A DNA stretch of 64,000 bases. Origin: Lasiosphaeria ovina (taxonomy: Eukaryota > Ascomycota > Sordariomycetes > Sordariales > Lasiosphaeriaceae). The notes beneath the pieces were generated by a model that made no database searches, was not told the origin of the DNA, and saw nothing but the letters and a program-made list of their open reading frames with translations. This document shows, piece after piece, positions 10,315-22,005 of the stretch (positions are counted from its first letter, which is position 1; each line of letters begins with the position of its first letter). The stretch lies in contig JAULSN010000001.1 of NCBI GenBank assembly GCA_033439765.1, forward strand, positions 6,696,001 to 6,760,000, in the 5' to 3' direction. Position numbers and translations under genes: made by a program.

Positions 10315-13300
10315 ATGCCAAAGCTCGACTGGGATGCCCACCGCGCCGACATTGAGCGGCTTTATATTGCCGAAGGAAAATGTCTCACCGAGGTAATGGA
10401 CATTATGAAGAGAGACCGGGGATTCCTTGCAAGGTTAGGCCTGTCTAATAGCTCTCATACCGACGTCTTTAACATAAGCAACTTGTGCAGCAAGCCCTCG
10501 TATGAACGGAAAATGAGAGCATGGGGTCTGCAGAAGAACACCATGGGCAAGCAGACTTGGGATGTTGTGGCTTACAAGGTCAACAAGAGAAAGAGACTGG
10601 GGAAGGAGAGCACCGTCTACGAAAAGGGCGTCCGGCTCTCTGCGGAGAAATTGCAGAGGGAAATCCCCCGACACACGTCCCTCACACTCGGTAGCAAGTT
10701 TACCATCAACACAGGTGATTTGTCCCCTGTTTCTGTCCTAACTAGGGCCCATTTACATGTGCTGACTATAATTCCCCGTAGATTTGCCCTCTCCCAAGAC
10801 GCCCGAAGGAATTGTCGTACGCAGCCCCAGTCCTCTACAGCAGCATCTGCCGTGGAATTATGAAAGCCCCTGGTCGCGGTTTATCGGGCTTATTTGGTCT
10901 TCCGGATTTCAAGGTACCTATCAACCTCATCTGCATTGTTTTTGGTAACCTCAAACTTTGGAATCACTAACATGGGGTTTTACAGGATTGTCTCTAGAAA
11001 CCAAACTACCCCAAGCCTCCGATATTACATTGCTCAACCAACAATTGTCCGGGTCTTCTATGCATTCGCTTATGAGATCCTCCACCATGATTCAGGTTCC
11101 CTCATATCCCATGATCTTCCCGACTCCCCAGCAGATCATGCCCGACGCGATTCAACTACGGCCACTGCCCGAGGTCCCCAGGATCTTTCTGACTCAGTTC
11201 TTCCTTCTGTCAAACAACTTCACGGTCATGGAACGTGATGGCGTGTCAGCAAGGGACGTTCGTCTTCATGATGAACATGTGGTTGACATGATAGAACGAC
11301 TGGGATCGGCCGGGTTGGAGCAGATCAACAGTCTATCATTGACCGAGAGTCATACCACCGAGGCAATAAAGGAGCATTGTTTTGTCAGCATCCTCAGGTC
11401 TGGGCGTCTGGACCTTTTGCGAATCATTCTGGAGACTGGCATCGATCTGGACATGGTTATCTACTCAGGAAGTGACGACGCCCTATTGACACCGCTTCAA
11501 TTTGCCGCAGGCATTGCCGACCGGCGAACGTCTCTAAAGACGACTAGGTTGCTTCTTGAATACGGGGCGAAGCCCCTCCGAGCCCAACCCTGTCCGGGAG
11601 AGCAATGTCTCTTGAGCATGGCAACCCGGAAAGGTCACCTCGAAGTAGTCGGTGTGCTCGTGAACGCTGGAGCTTACCCCTGCCAACATGCCACCATCTC
11701 CGCTATCGAAAATGGCTTTGATTCGCTCCTCCAGCAGCTTCTGGACGCCGGTGCAGATGTCAACTTCCGGCTCCTCGTGGATACTCAACTGGACTACGGG
11801 ATGGCTGCTTACAATGTAACACCGATAGGGGTGGCGGCAAAAAAGGGAAATGTGAGAATAGCACGACTCCTGGCGGAAAGGGGGGCCGAGGTGAATGCAA
11901 CACAGTCTTTGGACTGTACCATATTCTTCTCGGGCGCTAATCGGATTTGCCGCCATCAACGTCACACCCTGAACACAACAGCTCTTGGTCTGGCCATTGG
12001 ACATGGCAAATTCGAGGTGGCCCAATTTCTCATACACGAAGCTGGTGCAGCTATCAACAGCCCGATGCCAGCAGCTAGGGAAAGATATCCCCGGGAACTG
12101 GAGATTGATATATGTCTATTGGTGATTGCATGCTATGCAGGAGAAAGCAAATCGATCATTATGCTTTTGGACGCCGACGCGGACTTGGCTAGTGCCGAGG
12201 CCAACAGCCTAGCATTGCCATGTGCGCCCACAACACTGCTTGGAAGATTAACGCTGGACCGACTTCAGCGTCATTATGATGATGACGAGAGCACAGTCAA
12301 CGTGTACAAAAAGCTCGTAGACAAGGGTGCTCGTCTCGATCACTCGTTGCTCGGAGCTACTAGGACAGGCAGCTCCAACCTCGTCTCACTGCTACTTCAT
12401 CATAGAGCGCCACTCAACTGTTTTATAACTAAGAAGAAAAGAGAAATTATTGGCATGCACAAGGTGTGCTGGAGCGAAACGAGGACGACTGCCTTGGGAG
12501 CCGCCATCGAACTTGGATTTGTGGAAATAGCACGGATGCTATACAAAGCTGGAGCCAAGGAGCTTGGCGATCTGGAGCGAATTTCCGGTGAGAAGATGGC
12601 CACATTCTTGGAGGGGACCGACCTAATGTCCGAAATTCTCAGCAAGCGTCTACCCCCGGTTTTGGATAAAGCAATTGACGACGGAGATCAGCTCGTCCCC
12701 AAGATTCTGATCCGATCTGAGGATTTTGGAAGGGCTACAATTCAGACTTCCTCGGCGACAGAACGGCGTGTGTCACATGCACATGTTTATGTGACGCCGT
12801 CGTTCGGCTTCAAAAATGACGGTGGCCGGCGTTTGAAAATAAAGGAAGCAGCCATCTTTGCCGCAGAAAACGGAACCACCCGTCCATTGGACAAGCTGCT
12901 TGAGGTAATGAATTGGGAGCCCAGATTAACTGGTCTTGCGCTCACTGCCGCAATTGCTCGAAGGCGCTACGGCGAATTTTATCTCGTCCAGCATCTGTTA
13001 GAAGCCGGGGCATCGTTTGATGAGCCCTTTGAGGGGCATATTTCAGCTTTGGCCGCAGCTGTGGCCATGGAGGAGGTCCCCCTGGTCAAAACTTTGCTTA
13101 GTTCCGGAGCCGATGCCAACAAGAGCGCAATTGCCGTAGGGAAAACGGCTTTGCAAGCGGCCGCAGATGTTGGTCACTTGGAACTGGTTGACATGCTTCT
13201 GAAAAGGGGCGCTGACGTTAACGGCCCGCCAGCTCCCAGTCGAGGAGCAACAGCGCTGCAGTTTGCTGCGAGCCGAGGCTATCTCAGCATTGCCACCCGG

Positions 13301-13879
13301 CTACTTGACGCCGGGGCTAATGTTAATGCGCCAAAGGCAGAACGGGAGGGAAGAACCGCTCTCATGGGCGCAGCCGAGCACGGCCGCATTGACATGTTGC
13401 ACCTGTTACTTAACAGAGGGGCGAATGTTCATGGCTCCGATAGAACCCAGTTTGTCGAGGCTGTCTTCCTGGCGGAGCAGAGGGGCCGAAGGGCAACGGC
13501 CGGGTTCCTCAAGTCGCATGGCGGTTGGACTGAGTCTGATGATGAACTCAAGGCCTCTCTCCGGTATCGTTCAGGGTATATCTGGGCCTTGAACCCGGAC
13601 GCAAGCAAGACTAGGTTGACGACTGACGATCCTCCCTCGTCACGTTCGGAAAGGCTTGATTCGCAGACAGAAAGTCGCGGCGTGGCGATGGAGGTACCGC
13701 AGAGCTTGGATGCCGAAATTTCGGGCGACGGCCAGAAGACCAGGGGCACGGCCGAACCCGGGGCAGAACTTGTCTCATTCACACAAGAATATCAACAGCC
13801 TAGCTGTGTATGGGAATGGGATGCTCAGGATAATTATCTCGGGGTGGGAGTCTGGTTTGACAACATGGAGACTGGGTAA
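10315..13879 (+). CDS. Clr5-domain ankyrin-repeat protein
   Basis: Exons are 10315-10433, 10491-10714, 10782-10913 and 10986-13879. All phases match and give 1122 residues. The first intron (57 bp) splits the Clr5 domain; removing it restores the family core in which a Ser-Lys-x-x-Tyr-Glu-Arg stretch follows the first helix and leads to Trp-Gly-Leu-x-Lys-Asn (about residues 3-55). Clr5 is a fungal domain first named from fission yeast silencing and is often found at the N-terminus of large ankyrin proteins. From about residue 325 to 990 there are many ankyrin repeats, clearest between 13020 and 13440 in the DNA (about 838-977). The C-terminus is polar and probably disordered. Its role is probably as a scaffold or regulator; the target is unknown. 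Confidence 0.88.
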
Positions 13880-14238
13880 ATTTTGTTGAGACGATAGCAA
13901 GTTTGAAGAGGCGTAGACGCCGATCAGGGCTGGGCCCAGAGCAATTTTGATTGTTTTTGTTGTTGTTTTTTGTGTTTGGGTCCAAGTACCTACCGTACCT
14001 TAGGTTTCCACCGGGTGAGTGCTTGTTAGTGAGCTCCAATCTCCCTGGCGGGTGGTATGGAGATCTGCACTTCACTCTAACTTCAATGACTACCGTTCTA
14101 GCTCAACAAGAGGGTAAAGTATCTAGAAGGCGCGAATGCGTGTGGCCAGTGGTTTTCGGCAGGTGCCACCCCGTCATTTCCAACATGTGGTGCGATTTCT
14201 GCTCACGCGCTACGTCCTCCACCTCCTCAGAATTACTC
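13880..14238. other. Intergenic region between convergent genes
   Basis: This 359-bp gap holds the 3' ends of the Clr5-ankyrin gene and the SesB-like ankyrin gene. No other signal was seen. Confidence 0.6.
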
Positions 14239-17200
14239 CTACCCTTCTTGTTCCGTTCCCGTCCCACCAAACTTCATTTGAAGACTCAGCTCTTGCTTCG
14301 CGCTCTCCAAACCGCGGTTTATCCCGGATAGGTCTAAATCCATAGCCACGGCAAATTTCACAATCCACTCCAATCTTATGCGTGATGCTAGGTCCCGGAC
14401 AGACTCGTCTACATGCCCTAATTCCCCCATCTGCACGGCAATGCCAATGAACTTAAAGTATTCCCTAACCATCTCCTTGGGGTCAGCCTCCTTTAAGTAC
14501 GGGACGAGATCTAGTGGGATGCGCTCAAGTGACACCTCGATCGAGCTGATGAAGCGGTCGCTGACGTAATCTACCCTCGAAAGTTGGCCGTCACTATCCG
14601 AGTTCTAGATTTGCAAAAGGAGGCATCACTATCAGGTTCTACGGTACGAGTGAAACGGCTTGAAAGGAGGGGGAAAGTATGGGGAGATGATACTTACTGC
14701 CTGCGTCATTGTCTTTTTCTGGGCTTTGTTCCTTACCCTTTCTTTCTCAAGACGGTTCTTTTCTCTTTGGGCTAACAGATCCCGGAAAGATTGTCGCATT
14801 TCCGAGAAAAGAAGCATCTGAAGATCATGGGTCGGCAGAGATTTCAGCCGCGCCATCTCGAATTCCAATGTCTCAATCATTCTCTCCTCGGCGATCAAAT
14901 CCCAGAATCTCTCCTCCGTCGTAGTGTGACCGCCCCTTGCAGCGCACTCGCAGCGATGCTGTATCCCGAGCTCGGCCAGCTTGAAGCGTCGAAGAAGCGA
15001 AAGAATGCTCTGTTTCGCCCAATCCGGCCGATCCAGGTCTTGGAATATCGACAGGCACTCGAACAGCCAGAGGACGTTTCTGGGCTGGATAAAACAGACG
15101 TCGCGGAACACGGGCATGAGCGCATCAGCTGGGAGACAGCCGTCTTCTGAGCAAGGGCAGTCACACCCGTCTCCCGAAAGCTCCGTATCACCGTGATTGT
15201 CGCGGGAAGTTTGTGGTAAAAGAGCTCGCAGCGTGCTGAAGATGGCGAAGACCTCTTTCAAACTCGGGTTGAATATGTCAAATTTTCGCAACACTCGGCA
15301 CAAAACCGTGCTACCTCGGTTGTCTCGGACGAGCGGGTCTGCCCCCGCGGCGACGAGGACGACAACTGCTTTGGGCGCGAGATTGGCTGCTACGGAAAAG
15401 AGACAGTGCTCGCCCGAGATATCTTGCCGGTTGAGGGCCGAGAACCCGCCGTCGATGAGCAGCCTTGCTTCATCTGGATGCGTAACCAGGTGAGCGAGCG
15501 TCCTTCCATCGCTGCCAAACACGAAGTTGAGATTTCTAGGCCCGGATGATGCGGAGAAAAGCGTGTCCCAGAACTTTACTTTCCAGTCGTTGCCTCGTTG
15601 TGTGCGGATGTACACGGGCATCACCAACTCCTCGACTTGCTCCGCGAATCGAGCCCAGAGATTGTACGAACAGTTAGATGCATTGCGCTCGAGATCGCCG
15701 AAAAGATCCCATATCATCATCTCGTGACCCCAGATAAAAGCGCAGGAAACAAAGTCGGAACCCTCAGAGCCCCCGTTGTCTGTGCTTTCTGGGCGAGCTC
15801 GCGGCGAGAGATCTGCGCCATGCTGGATAAGCGTGCGGGCGGCGTCCTGATAGCCCATGGCCATTGCGTACATAAGTGGCGTGAAGCCCCATCGGTCTTG
15901 CTTGTCTTTCAAGGCCGGGGCTATCCTCAAGAGAAGGTCAAGGATTGCGCCGGACGATGGGGCGAGAGCCATGTGTAACGCCGACTGGCCAAGAAAGTTG
16001 ACAATTTTGGCAATCCTGCCTTCGCCCCCAAGCTTGGTTATCCATCGTTCGGCTTCCTTAATGTTGTTTCGGAGAACGGCTAAATGCAGTGGGTGCGTTG
16101 TCCCAAAGTCTAGAAGTCACCGACAGTCCCCGGTTAGCTGACACAATTAAGCAGGAAGTGAAATGTCACTGAAGAATACGCACCTGGATTCTGCGACGTT
16201 ATATGCATGAGGAATTCTATGTAGAATGGATCGACTGCTCGTGGAACTGGTTCGCCGAACAAGTCGTATGGAGTTGCCAAGCCTGGGATCGGCCACAAGG
16301 CAAAGCGCGGCTCGTCAGCGTCCTCGAAGCCGTGTCCAATCCGGACCAGGTGTTTGATTACATCCAGATGGCAACCTTCTGAGCTCCACTTGGCGACGTC
16401 GTACATGAATCTGCATATATCGCATTAGCTCTCGGCTTTTGCACAACCACCTGTTTCCGGAGGAGCCTCACTCATCGGTGTCCATGCCCGCCGTGATCTG
16501 CAGTTCCTGCACCAAAAACTCAATCATCTCGAGTTGTCTCTCGTTCCTGTGGCCGTATTCACCCCAGGGCCCATAGTGGACGAGCTCCTGGAGATACGTG
16601 TGTCCCTTTGGATTAACATGGGTCTTGAGAGTTGAGTCGGACCTGTAGAGTTTCCGAAATGAATCTTTGTCCACTTCGGTCCCGATTTTATCCTCCTCCA
16701 ATCTGAAAAAAATCTCAAACCCCGGCGATGTCGCTCGAACTAGCCGGCGGACTTGGAGACTCGGCCGCAGGGCATAGCCCGCCGTCCCGGTGACGAGCTC
16801 CCCGCCGAGCAGAACAGCTACCGGTATGCCGAGCCACGACATATGAACTCGGAGCGCGAGCTGGTACCGGCGAGCGCTGCAGATGTCTTGTTCGCACGGT
16901 CGCAACAACAAAGTCAACGGCGTGTACCTGATAGTCCATCTCTTCCAAGTAATGGACTCGGTGGCATGACAAGAGCAGCAGCAGCGCTTTATGTCGCACC
17001 GCGGCAAACGGGGAGACCGAGAAAGCGGCGGCACAGTTTGCTGACTCGATTCTTTACCGAGGCCGTTGGTGTCATCATCACTGCCCCCGGACTGATTATT
17101 TGCAGAGGCATTATCAGCTCCGTTGGTGGCGAATGTGGAAATCTGTTCCGTCAACGCTGACACCGTGCTGTGCGTCATTGCCCTGATGAAGAGTGAGAAA

Positions 17201-17739
17201 GAGAATCACTTCTCTGGAGTGATGGAAAACATGTGAGACATACATCATTGCCCTGGATGATAAATGAGCATCAAGAACTCACATTCCACACAATTGGCAT
17301 TGAACTCTTACAATATAAAGTGGGTTTGAGCCTCAGATGTAAGCCGGTCAATGGCTTGCAGCTCGCGCAATAGCGAAGAATCGCCCAGGCCCCGGAGCAG
17401 CCTTGTCCTCCTTTTCCCCGGCGCGGAGATCCTGACCTGGAGAGATGCCAGCGCCTGTGAGATTGCGCTGTAACCATCGACGCAAGGCTTGAGGAGAATA
17501 TCGGCGCCGGGGTCCGGAGCGCCGCTGTTAGATAGATCTGCACTACCTGGTCCGGCATTATCGAGCCTCTGTCGAATCTGTTCCAGAACGGCAAGCCGTT
17601 CTTCGATCATTTTCACCGTGTCCGGCAGGTCTTTGGTCTCGGCGACTCTGGCCTTGAGTGCCCTCACGCCCTTGCCAATCTCGATGGAGAGAGAAGCCAG
17701 GCCAGCGATGGAGCTGGCAACGCCTAGGATCTCGGCCAT
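14239..17739 (-). CDS. SesB/NACHT-N-like N-terminal domain plus ankyrin-repeat protein
   Basis: The start codon is at 17739. Exons are 17739-17312, 17182-16472, 16410-16184, 16109-14698 and 14604-14239, all in phase, giving 1047 residues. Residues 1-143 begin with the hydrophobic Met-Ala-Glu-Ile-Leu-Gly-Val-Ala-Ser-Ser type start and helical layout typical of the N-terminal domains of fungal STAND/NLR-like proteins. The middle has a Cys-rich patch and a globular block. Ankyrin repeats lie at about 456-560, with more diverged ones up to about 700. No NACHT or NB-ARC nucleotide-binding motif is visible, so this is NLR-like in its ends only. The first intron (129 bp) contains two similar acceptor sites; only the downstream one at 17183 keeps the main frame. 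The last exon could be modelled otherwise, but its phase fits. Confidence 0.8.
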
Positions 17740-18372
17740 CGCAGCCTTTCGCACGCCTGAGCGGGAAAATAAGAGATCGAGGGTGTCAAAACAGCGGAGA
17801 GATTCCAGGTTCGTCCTCAGGGCACGAGAACTCGAGAGCCGGCTGCCTAGTGTATGACAGAACGGAGGGAAGACGATCAGGCTCTGATCTGATGCCACCC
17901 TCAGGAAATATGCCTTGGCGTTCGCTCTGCAGCTGGGTAGCAAAGAACCGCCAATCATGCTCGCCTCCTCCAAGGCAGCTGCACGACGTCGGGAACAATT
18001 TGCGGGGTAGGCCGAGAGAAGAACACCACTCGCATGGATTCTATCGGAAGACTGCTGTTGGCCGGGAATGACAAGGACGGCAACCGGAAGCTGCCCTGAA
18101 TTCACCCCTCCCCCCCGGCGGCTCCGTGAAGTTTTACAGACAGTTGCTAACTCCATTACATGCCCTACGTGGTTGAACTGACTGGAATTAAGGCAGCAAA
18201 CGTCAACCGAAATTATCACTCCACGTCTATGCCCTCTTCCCAGCTCGTGTATGCTAATGCGGATGCTCTGGCCAAAAACATACTCCGGACAGTATCTTGG
18301 TATTGGCGGCTGGAAGTGTGGGGTTCGTTTATAACATTTTATTTGTGTTATAGACCTACCTACCCACCCTAC
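17740..18372. other. Intergenic region between tandem minus-strand genes
   Basis: A 633-bp gap holding the promoter of the SesB-like ankyrin gene and the 3' end of the RBR ligase. An open frame runs upstream of the 17739 ATG without a better start. No other feature. Confidence 0.5.
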
Positions 18373-19773
18373 CTACCGATGCCCGTCCAACAGCCATATC
18401 CCTTCATCCGCCGAATCGTCGTACCGGCTATCATCCTGCCAGCCCTTGGCATAGTCGGACTTGTCGAGCTCGGCCAGCGTCGTCTTCTTGGTCGCGGCCA
18501 GCGAGCACGTGTTGAGGTGCAGCGGAACCCGGTTCTTCCAAATCACCTTGCACACCCAGCAGAACTCGGTGGTGCAGCCGCGGCACGTCATGTGGCCGCA
18601 GCCCGCGGCGCGCGCGATGCGCAGCCCGCAGTCCTTCTTGGGACACAGCTTGGACGTGCGCGCCAGGTGCTCGCGCGTCGCCGCCGTGTTCTCGCGCTCC
18701 TCGGCCTGCTTCTTCTCGAGTGCCGCCCGCGCCGCCCGCCGCTGCTGTTCTTGCTGGTGCTTGCGCGCCGCGTTGACCGCCCGCAGGTGCGCGCATGTTG
18801 TGACGTCGATGTCGTTGCACACGTAGCAGTTCTGCCGCGGGCAATTGAGGCACTTCCATTCTGGGGATGTTTCGCCGGGAGCGTGGATCTGCCCGCTGCC
18901 GCACTTGCACCACCGGAACTTGGGATTTTTGGAGATGGAGGTCAGGGCAAGTTTCTTGTCGTAGCTGCGAGGTGTGGTCAGCATACAGACCGCGGACATC
19001 TGAGATGATTCCCGGAGAGGGACAGTACTCACATCTTGCGCGTCTCGGGCCCGACCAGCTCGCGGACCCGCTTGCTGGGCACCTCCTTCCGGCAGTCCGG
19101 GTCGAGGCACTTGAGGTCCTTGAGGCGGTTGGCCCGGATCTTACCCTCGAACTCGGTCCGGACGCAGTCGTTGCACACGTTCTGGTCGTGGGCGCACGTC
19201 GGCGCCGGCGGCCCGTCGTCGCTGCACGCCACCTCGTCGCAGTGCACCATGCACTCGAACACCTTGCTCCGTTCTACCAGCGCCGAGAAGCTGCTGCGGC
19301 CAGTGTCAGTTTATATCTAGATATCTGCAGCCGACCTTCACTGACTTTAGAGTCTCTTGGGGCGCGCTGGCGAGCCGCTTCCGGACCATGCCCTCGTTGA
19401 CGCGCACCAGGCGGCGGCAGCCCTTCCGGCGGCAGGCGTGCTTGCCCTTGAGCACGTCGAGCAGGTAGTCCTGGTCGCAGCGGGCGCAGATGCCGGGGGT
19501 GGCGCCGGGCTCGCAGCCGTCGAAGTTGCCCTGGCCGTGGCCGCTCCAGCACCGCACCGACATCCACAGCGTCGACCGGTACACGCCGCCGCCGTAGTCG
19601 TTGGTCTTCCAGCACACGAGGCACGTCTGCGGCCCGCTGGCCACCTCGTAGAAGGCCAAGTTGACCTCCCAGCATATCTTCCACGGCTCGAAGTCGTCCT
19701 GCTCGGCGGATTCGGCTCCTGAGGAGGACGGGGAGCCGCTTGATCGGTCGGCCGCCGACATCTTTTGGCCCAT
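18373..19773 (-). CDS. RBR-type (RING-IBR-RING) E3 ubiquitin ligase
   Basis: The start codon is at 19773. Exons are 19773-19346, 19293-19033 and 18964-18373, giving 426 residues. RING1 lies at about 157-205 (C-x3-C, a Cys-x-His pair, C-x2-C, then C-x4-C). The IBR is at about 249-290 (C249, C251, C268, C271, C276, C279). A Lys/Arg/Glu-rich helix links it to RING2 at about 337-390, which carries the signature Gly-Cys-x-His-Met; C352 is therefore the expected catalytic cysteine that takes ubiquitin as a thioester. The N-terminal 140 residues hold extra Cys pairs. Enzyme class is clear; the substrate is unknown. The second exon has a tandem CAGCAG acceptor that would add or drop one Ser in frame. 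It is divergent from the ubiquitin-like gene at 20280. Confidence 0.9.
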
Positions 19774-20279
19774 GTTAATTGGGCCGGTGTATGTGGGAGG
19801 AACGGTTATGAAATCTCCAGAAAACAGACTGCCATGAAAAAGAGCTAATTCCGTCGCTCAGTAGGATCGAAGCACCGCCAGGCCGCTGCGGGTGGCGTGG
19901 GTTCGGTGACGGGGAGGAACCTGGAAAGGGGCAGTGCACGCCGGTCGGGGAGCCTGCCCGGGCAGCGCCCGCTGAAAGGCGCCTGACAAGCCTGCTATGA
20001 CTGCCACGTTTTTGGCGCTAAGCGTGGCAACTTGAAAGGGAATTGAGCGTCGGTTTTGCGAGCCTCGTCGAGGCGTATTCAGGCACCCCGTCCGATGTGG
20101 GGAGGGGGGTGCGCGACTGACTCTGGATGGAAATTGCTCAGAAATACATAATTACATATCGTCCTACTAAATGGTGAGCCCGATGTCCTTTTTATTCTCC
20201 TTCTCACTTCTTGCGTTTTTGCTGTTTTCGCGTCCATATTGTTTGTCGCATCTCATCCAATTACCTACTGGCTATCATC
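19774..20279. promoter_or_regulatory. Shared divergent promoter region, RBR ligase / ubiquitin-like gene
   Basis: The 506 bp between the two start codons must hold the upstream sequences of both genes. It contains no open frame of note. Bases just before 20280 are pyrimidine-rich. Whether the two genes are co-regulated is inference from the layout. Confidence 0.45.
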
Positions 20280-21200
20280 ATGGCCGCCTCCGACATGTCT
20301 TCGGCTTCGGCAGAGAAGACGTACCTCATGATCGAGGAGATCAACTCGGACTTGAGCGAGCCCCAGCTGCTCAGCCACTTCCCCGTCACCAACACGGTCA
20401 AGGACCTCAAGATGGCTATCGCGAGGATGATGGGCGAAGCGACCGAGTGGGACTCGGTCATGGTGGTGTTTGTGGGCGAGGTGCTCGAGGACAGTGAGTG
20501 CTGCAGATCACGGAGCCTTGCGCTGCCAACCCCCGACTTGTCACTAACCGGAAAAAGACAGCAAGCAGCTCTCGTTTCACAAGGTCCAAAATGTATGAGA
20601 AAGACATCAAATCCCCCAGCCTATCGACAGCCCTGATGGCCCCTTTTATTCTGACCTTGATTTGTTGCTGCAAAACAGGGCGACACCATCTTCTTCGTGC
20701 GCAGCGTCGAGCCGCCGCCGCCCTACGATCCGTCCCGAGACATCAAGGACCCTCTCGCCGAGAAGCCGCCGCTGCAGCAGCAGCCCGCACGGCCGACGCC
20801 GGCGGCGCCAGCCGGCGCAGCGGGGATCGTGCTCAAGACGGTCTTCTTCCGCAACATCGAGGGCCGCTCCATGACGCTCGAGGACCTGTCCATCACCATG
20901 ACCATTGCCGCCGTCAAGGCGAAGCTGGCGGCCGAGAAGAACATGGAGAACAACGACACGATCCGCTTCATCTGGGGCGGCAAGACGCTGGAGAACCGTG
21001 AGTTTTTTCTTTGAGCAATGGACTGGCTTGGTGCTGACTGTGTCGTCCTGTTGCAGACCGGACGCTGATGGACTACAATATCGGCAATGTGAGCTTCCCC
21101 TTCTTCTCCACAAGTCACGCACAGATCGCTAACCTACCTCCCCGGATATCAGAACAGCACCATCGAGATTGTGTGGCGGTTGCCCGGCGGGGCGGAGTGA
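20280..21200 (+). CDS. Tandem ubiquitin-like protein (two UBL domains)
   Basis: Exons are 20280-20493, 20558-20592, 20679-20997, 21057-21088 and 21153-21200; every phase matches, giving 215 residues. UBL1 (about 13-95) has the ubiquitin pattern of Val-Lys-x-Leu-Lys, then Val-x-Phe-x-Gly-x-x-Leu-Glu-Asp and Gly-Asp-Thr-Ile-x-x-Val. A Pro/Ala/Gln-rich linker follows (about 95-132). UBL2 (about 133-213) is close to ubiquitin: it keeps VKAK (ubiquitin K27/K29), a Lys at the K48 place, an Ile at I44, RTL-DYNI, a Val at V70, and a C-terminal RLPGG followed by two residues (AE). Ubiquitin has RLRGG. A two-residue tail after GG suggests that a protease exposes the diglycine, as in ubiquitin precursors. 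Conjugation is inferred, not shown. Small exons make the model splice-sensitive, but the protein match supports each junction. Confidence 0.85.
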
Positions 21201-22005
21201 CGGGGATAATACGGGGTGCAGGCTCGTGCTACATCGGAAGGGCCAGCTTGCCGGGTGCCGAGTTTCCTTTCCTTTTCTCTCTTCTCGCTGTCTGCGGGAT
21301 GAGTCTGTATGAACACACGCGGGACACAAGTTCGTCCGGACAATGTTTTGAGCCAATGACCCTACGCCAAGCCCAAATTCCATCCGTTTGCCCCGCCATC
21401 TTATGCACGGTGTGTTTTTCGCGCGTTTTCGAGCTTCTTGACCAGAGCCTCGTTGGGGGATGAGTCGTCCATGGTGAGTGTGCTATTCTCAGGGTTTAAA
21501 TAGCGCAAGGCTCCCAGATCTGCAGTGACCAGCCCCACAGGATGACTGCGGTACTGAAGTTCCCCAGCCAAGGCGGCTTTGGGTTTCACGCCCAGGTATT
21601 CCTATTTTGGGCTAGTTCACTTGATGACGCCGTTGTCCGTCAGGGGGAAGCTGTTTCCAAGTAACATGACTTCAACTACGAGTTCAATAACGATGCAACC
21701 ATCGATGAATCTATGAAGGACAAGTATCACACCGCCTAGACCATTCTTTAAATCTTTCATAAAACAGTGGCGTCGTTGTCACGAGAATGGCGGAGTCTTG
21801 CACCGTTCAGTTATGTGTTTATATGGGCCATTGCTATCCTTGCTGCTGCAGCATTTAAGAATTATCTTGTGTTGGATACAAACTAATTAGCAGAAAAGAA
21901 CCACTCTTGTTCATATGGAAAAACTTTTCGTCGGAACCCTCAGTTGGTATGTTGCCGCAAAGGTAGGTAAACCAGTCCGTTAATGGCTCCAAACCTTCAC
22001 CCAAG
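21201..22005. other. Intergenic region with weak coding traces
   Basis: An 805-bp gap between the convergent ubiquitin-like gene and the Cys/His duplicated gene. The only hint of coding is the block at 21409-21739, listed separately. Confidence 0.4.
21409..21739. other. Possible small-gene or gene-remnant traces on both strands
   Basis: On the minus strand a frame running to a stop near 21401 reads like ordinary protein but is interrupted upstream by two stops around 21602-21621. On the plus strand a frame from an ATG at 21542 to a TAG near 21739 also reads like protein, with a single TAA in the middle. Neither gives a convincing complete gene, and I recognise no family. It may be a decayed gene. 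Confidence 0.2.

Noticed and set aside
14239..17739. Full NLR (NACHT or NB-ARC) call for the SesB-like ankyrin gene
   Set aside because: No Walker A or B motif is visible between the N-terminal domain and the ankyrin repeats.
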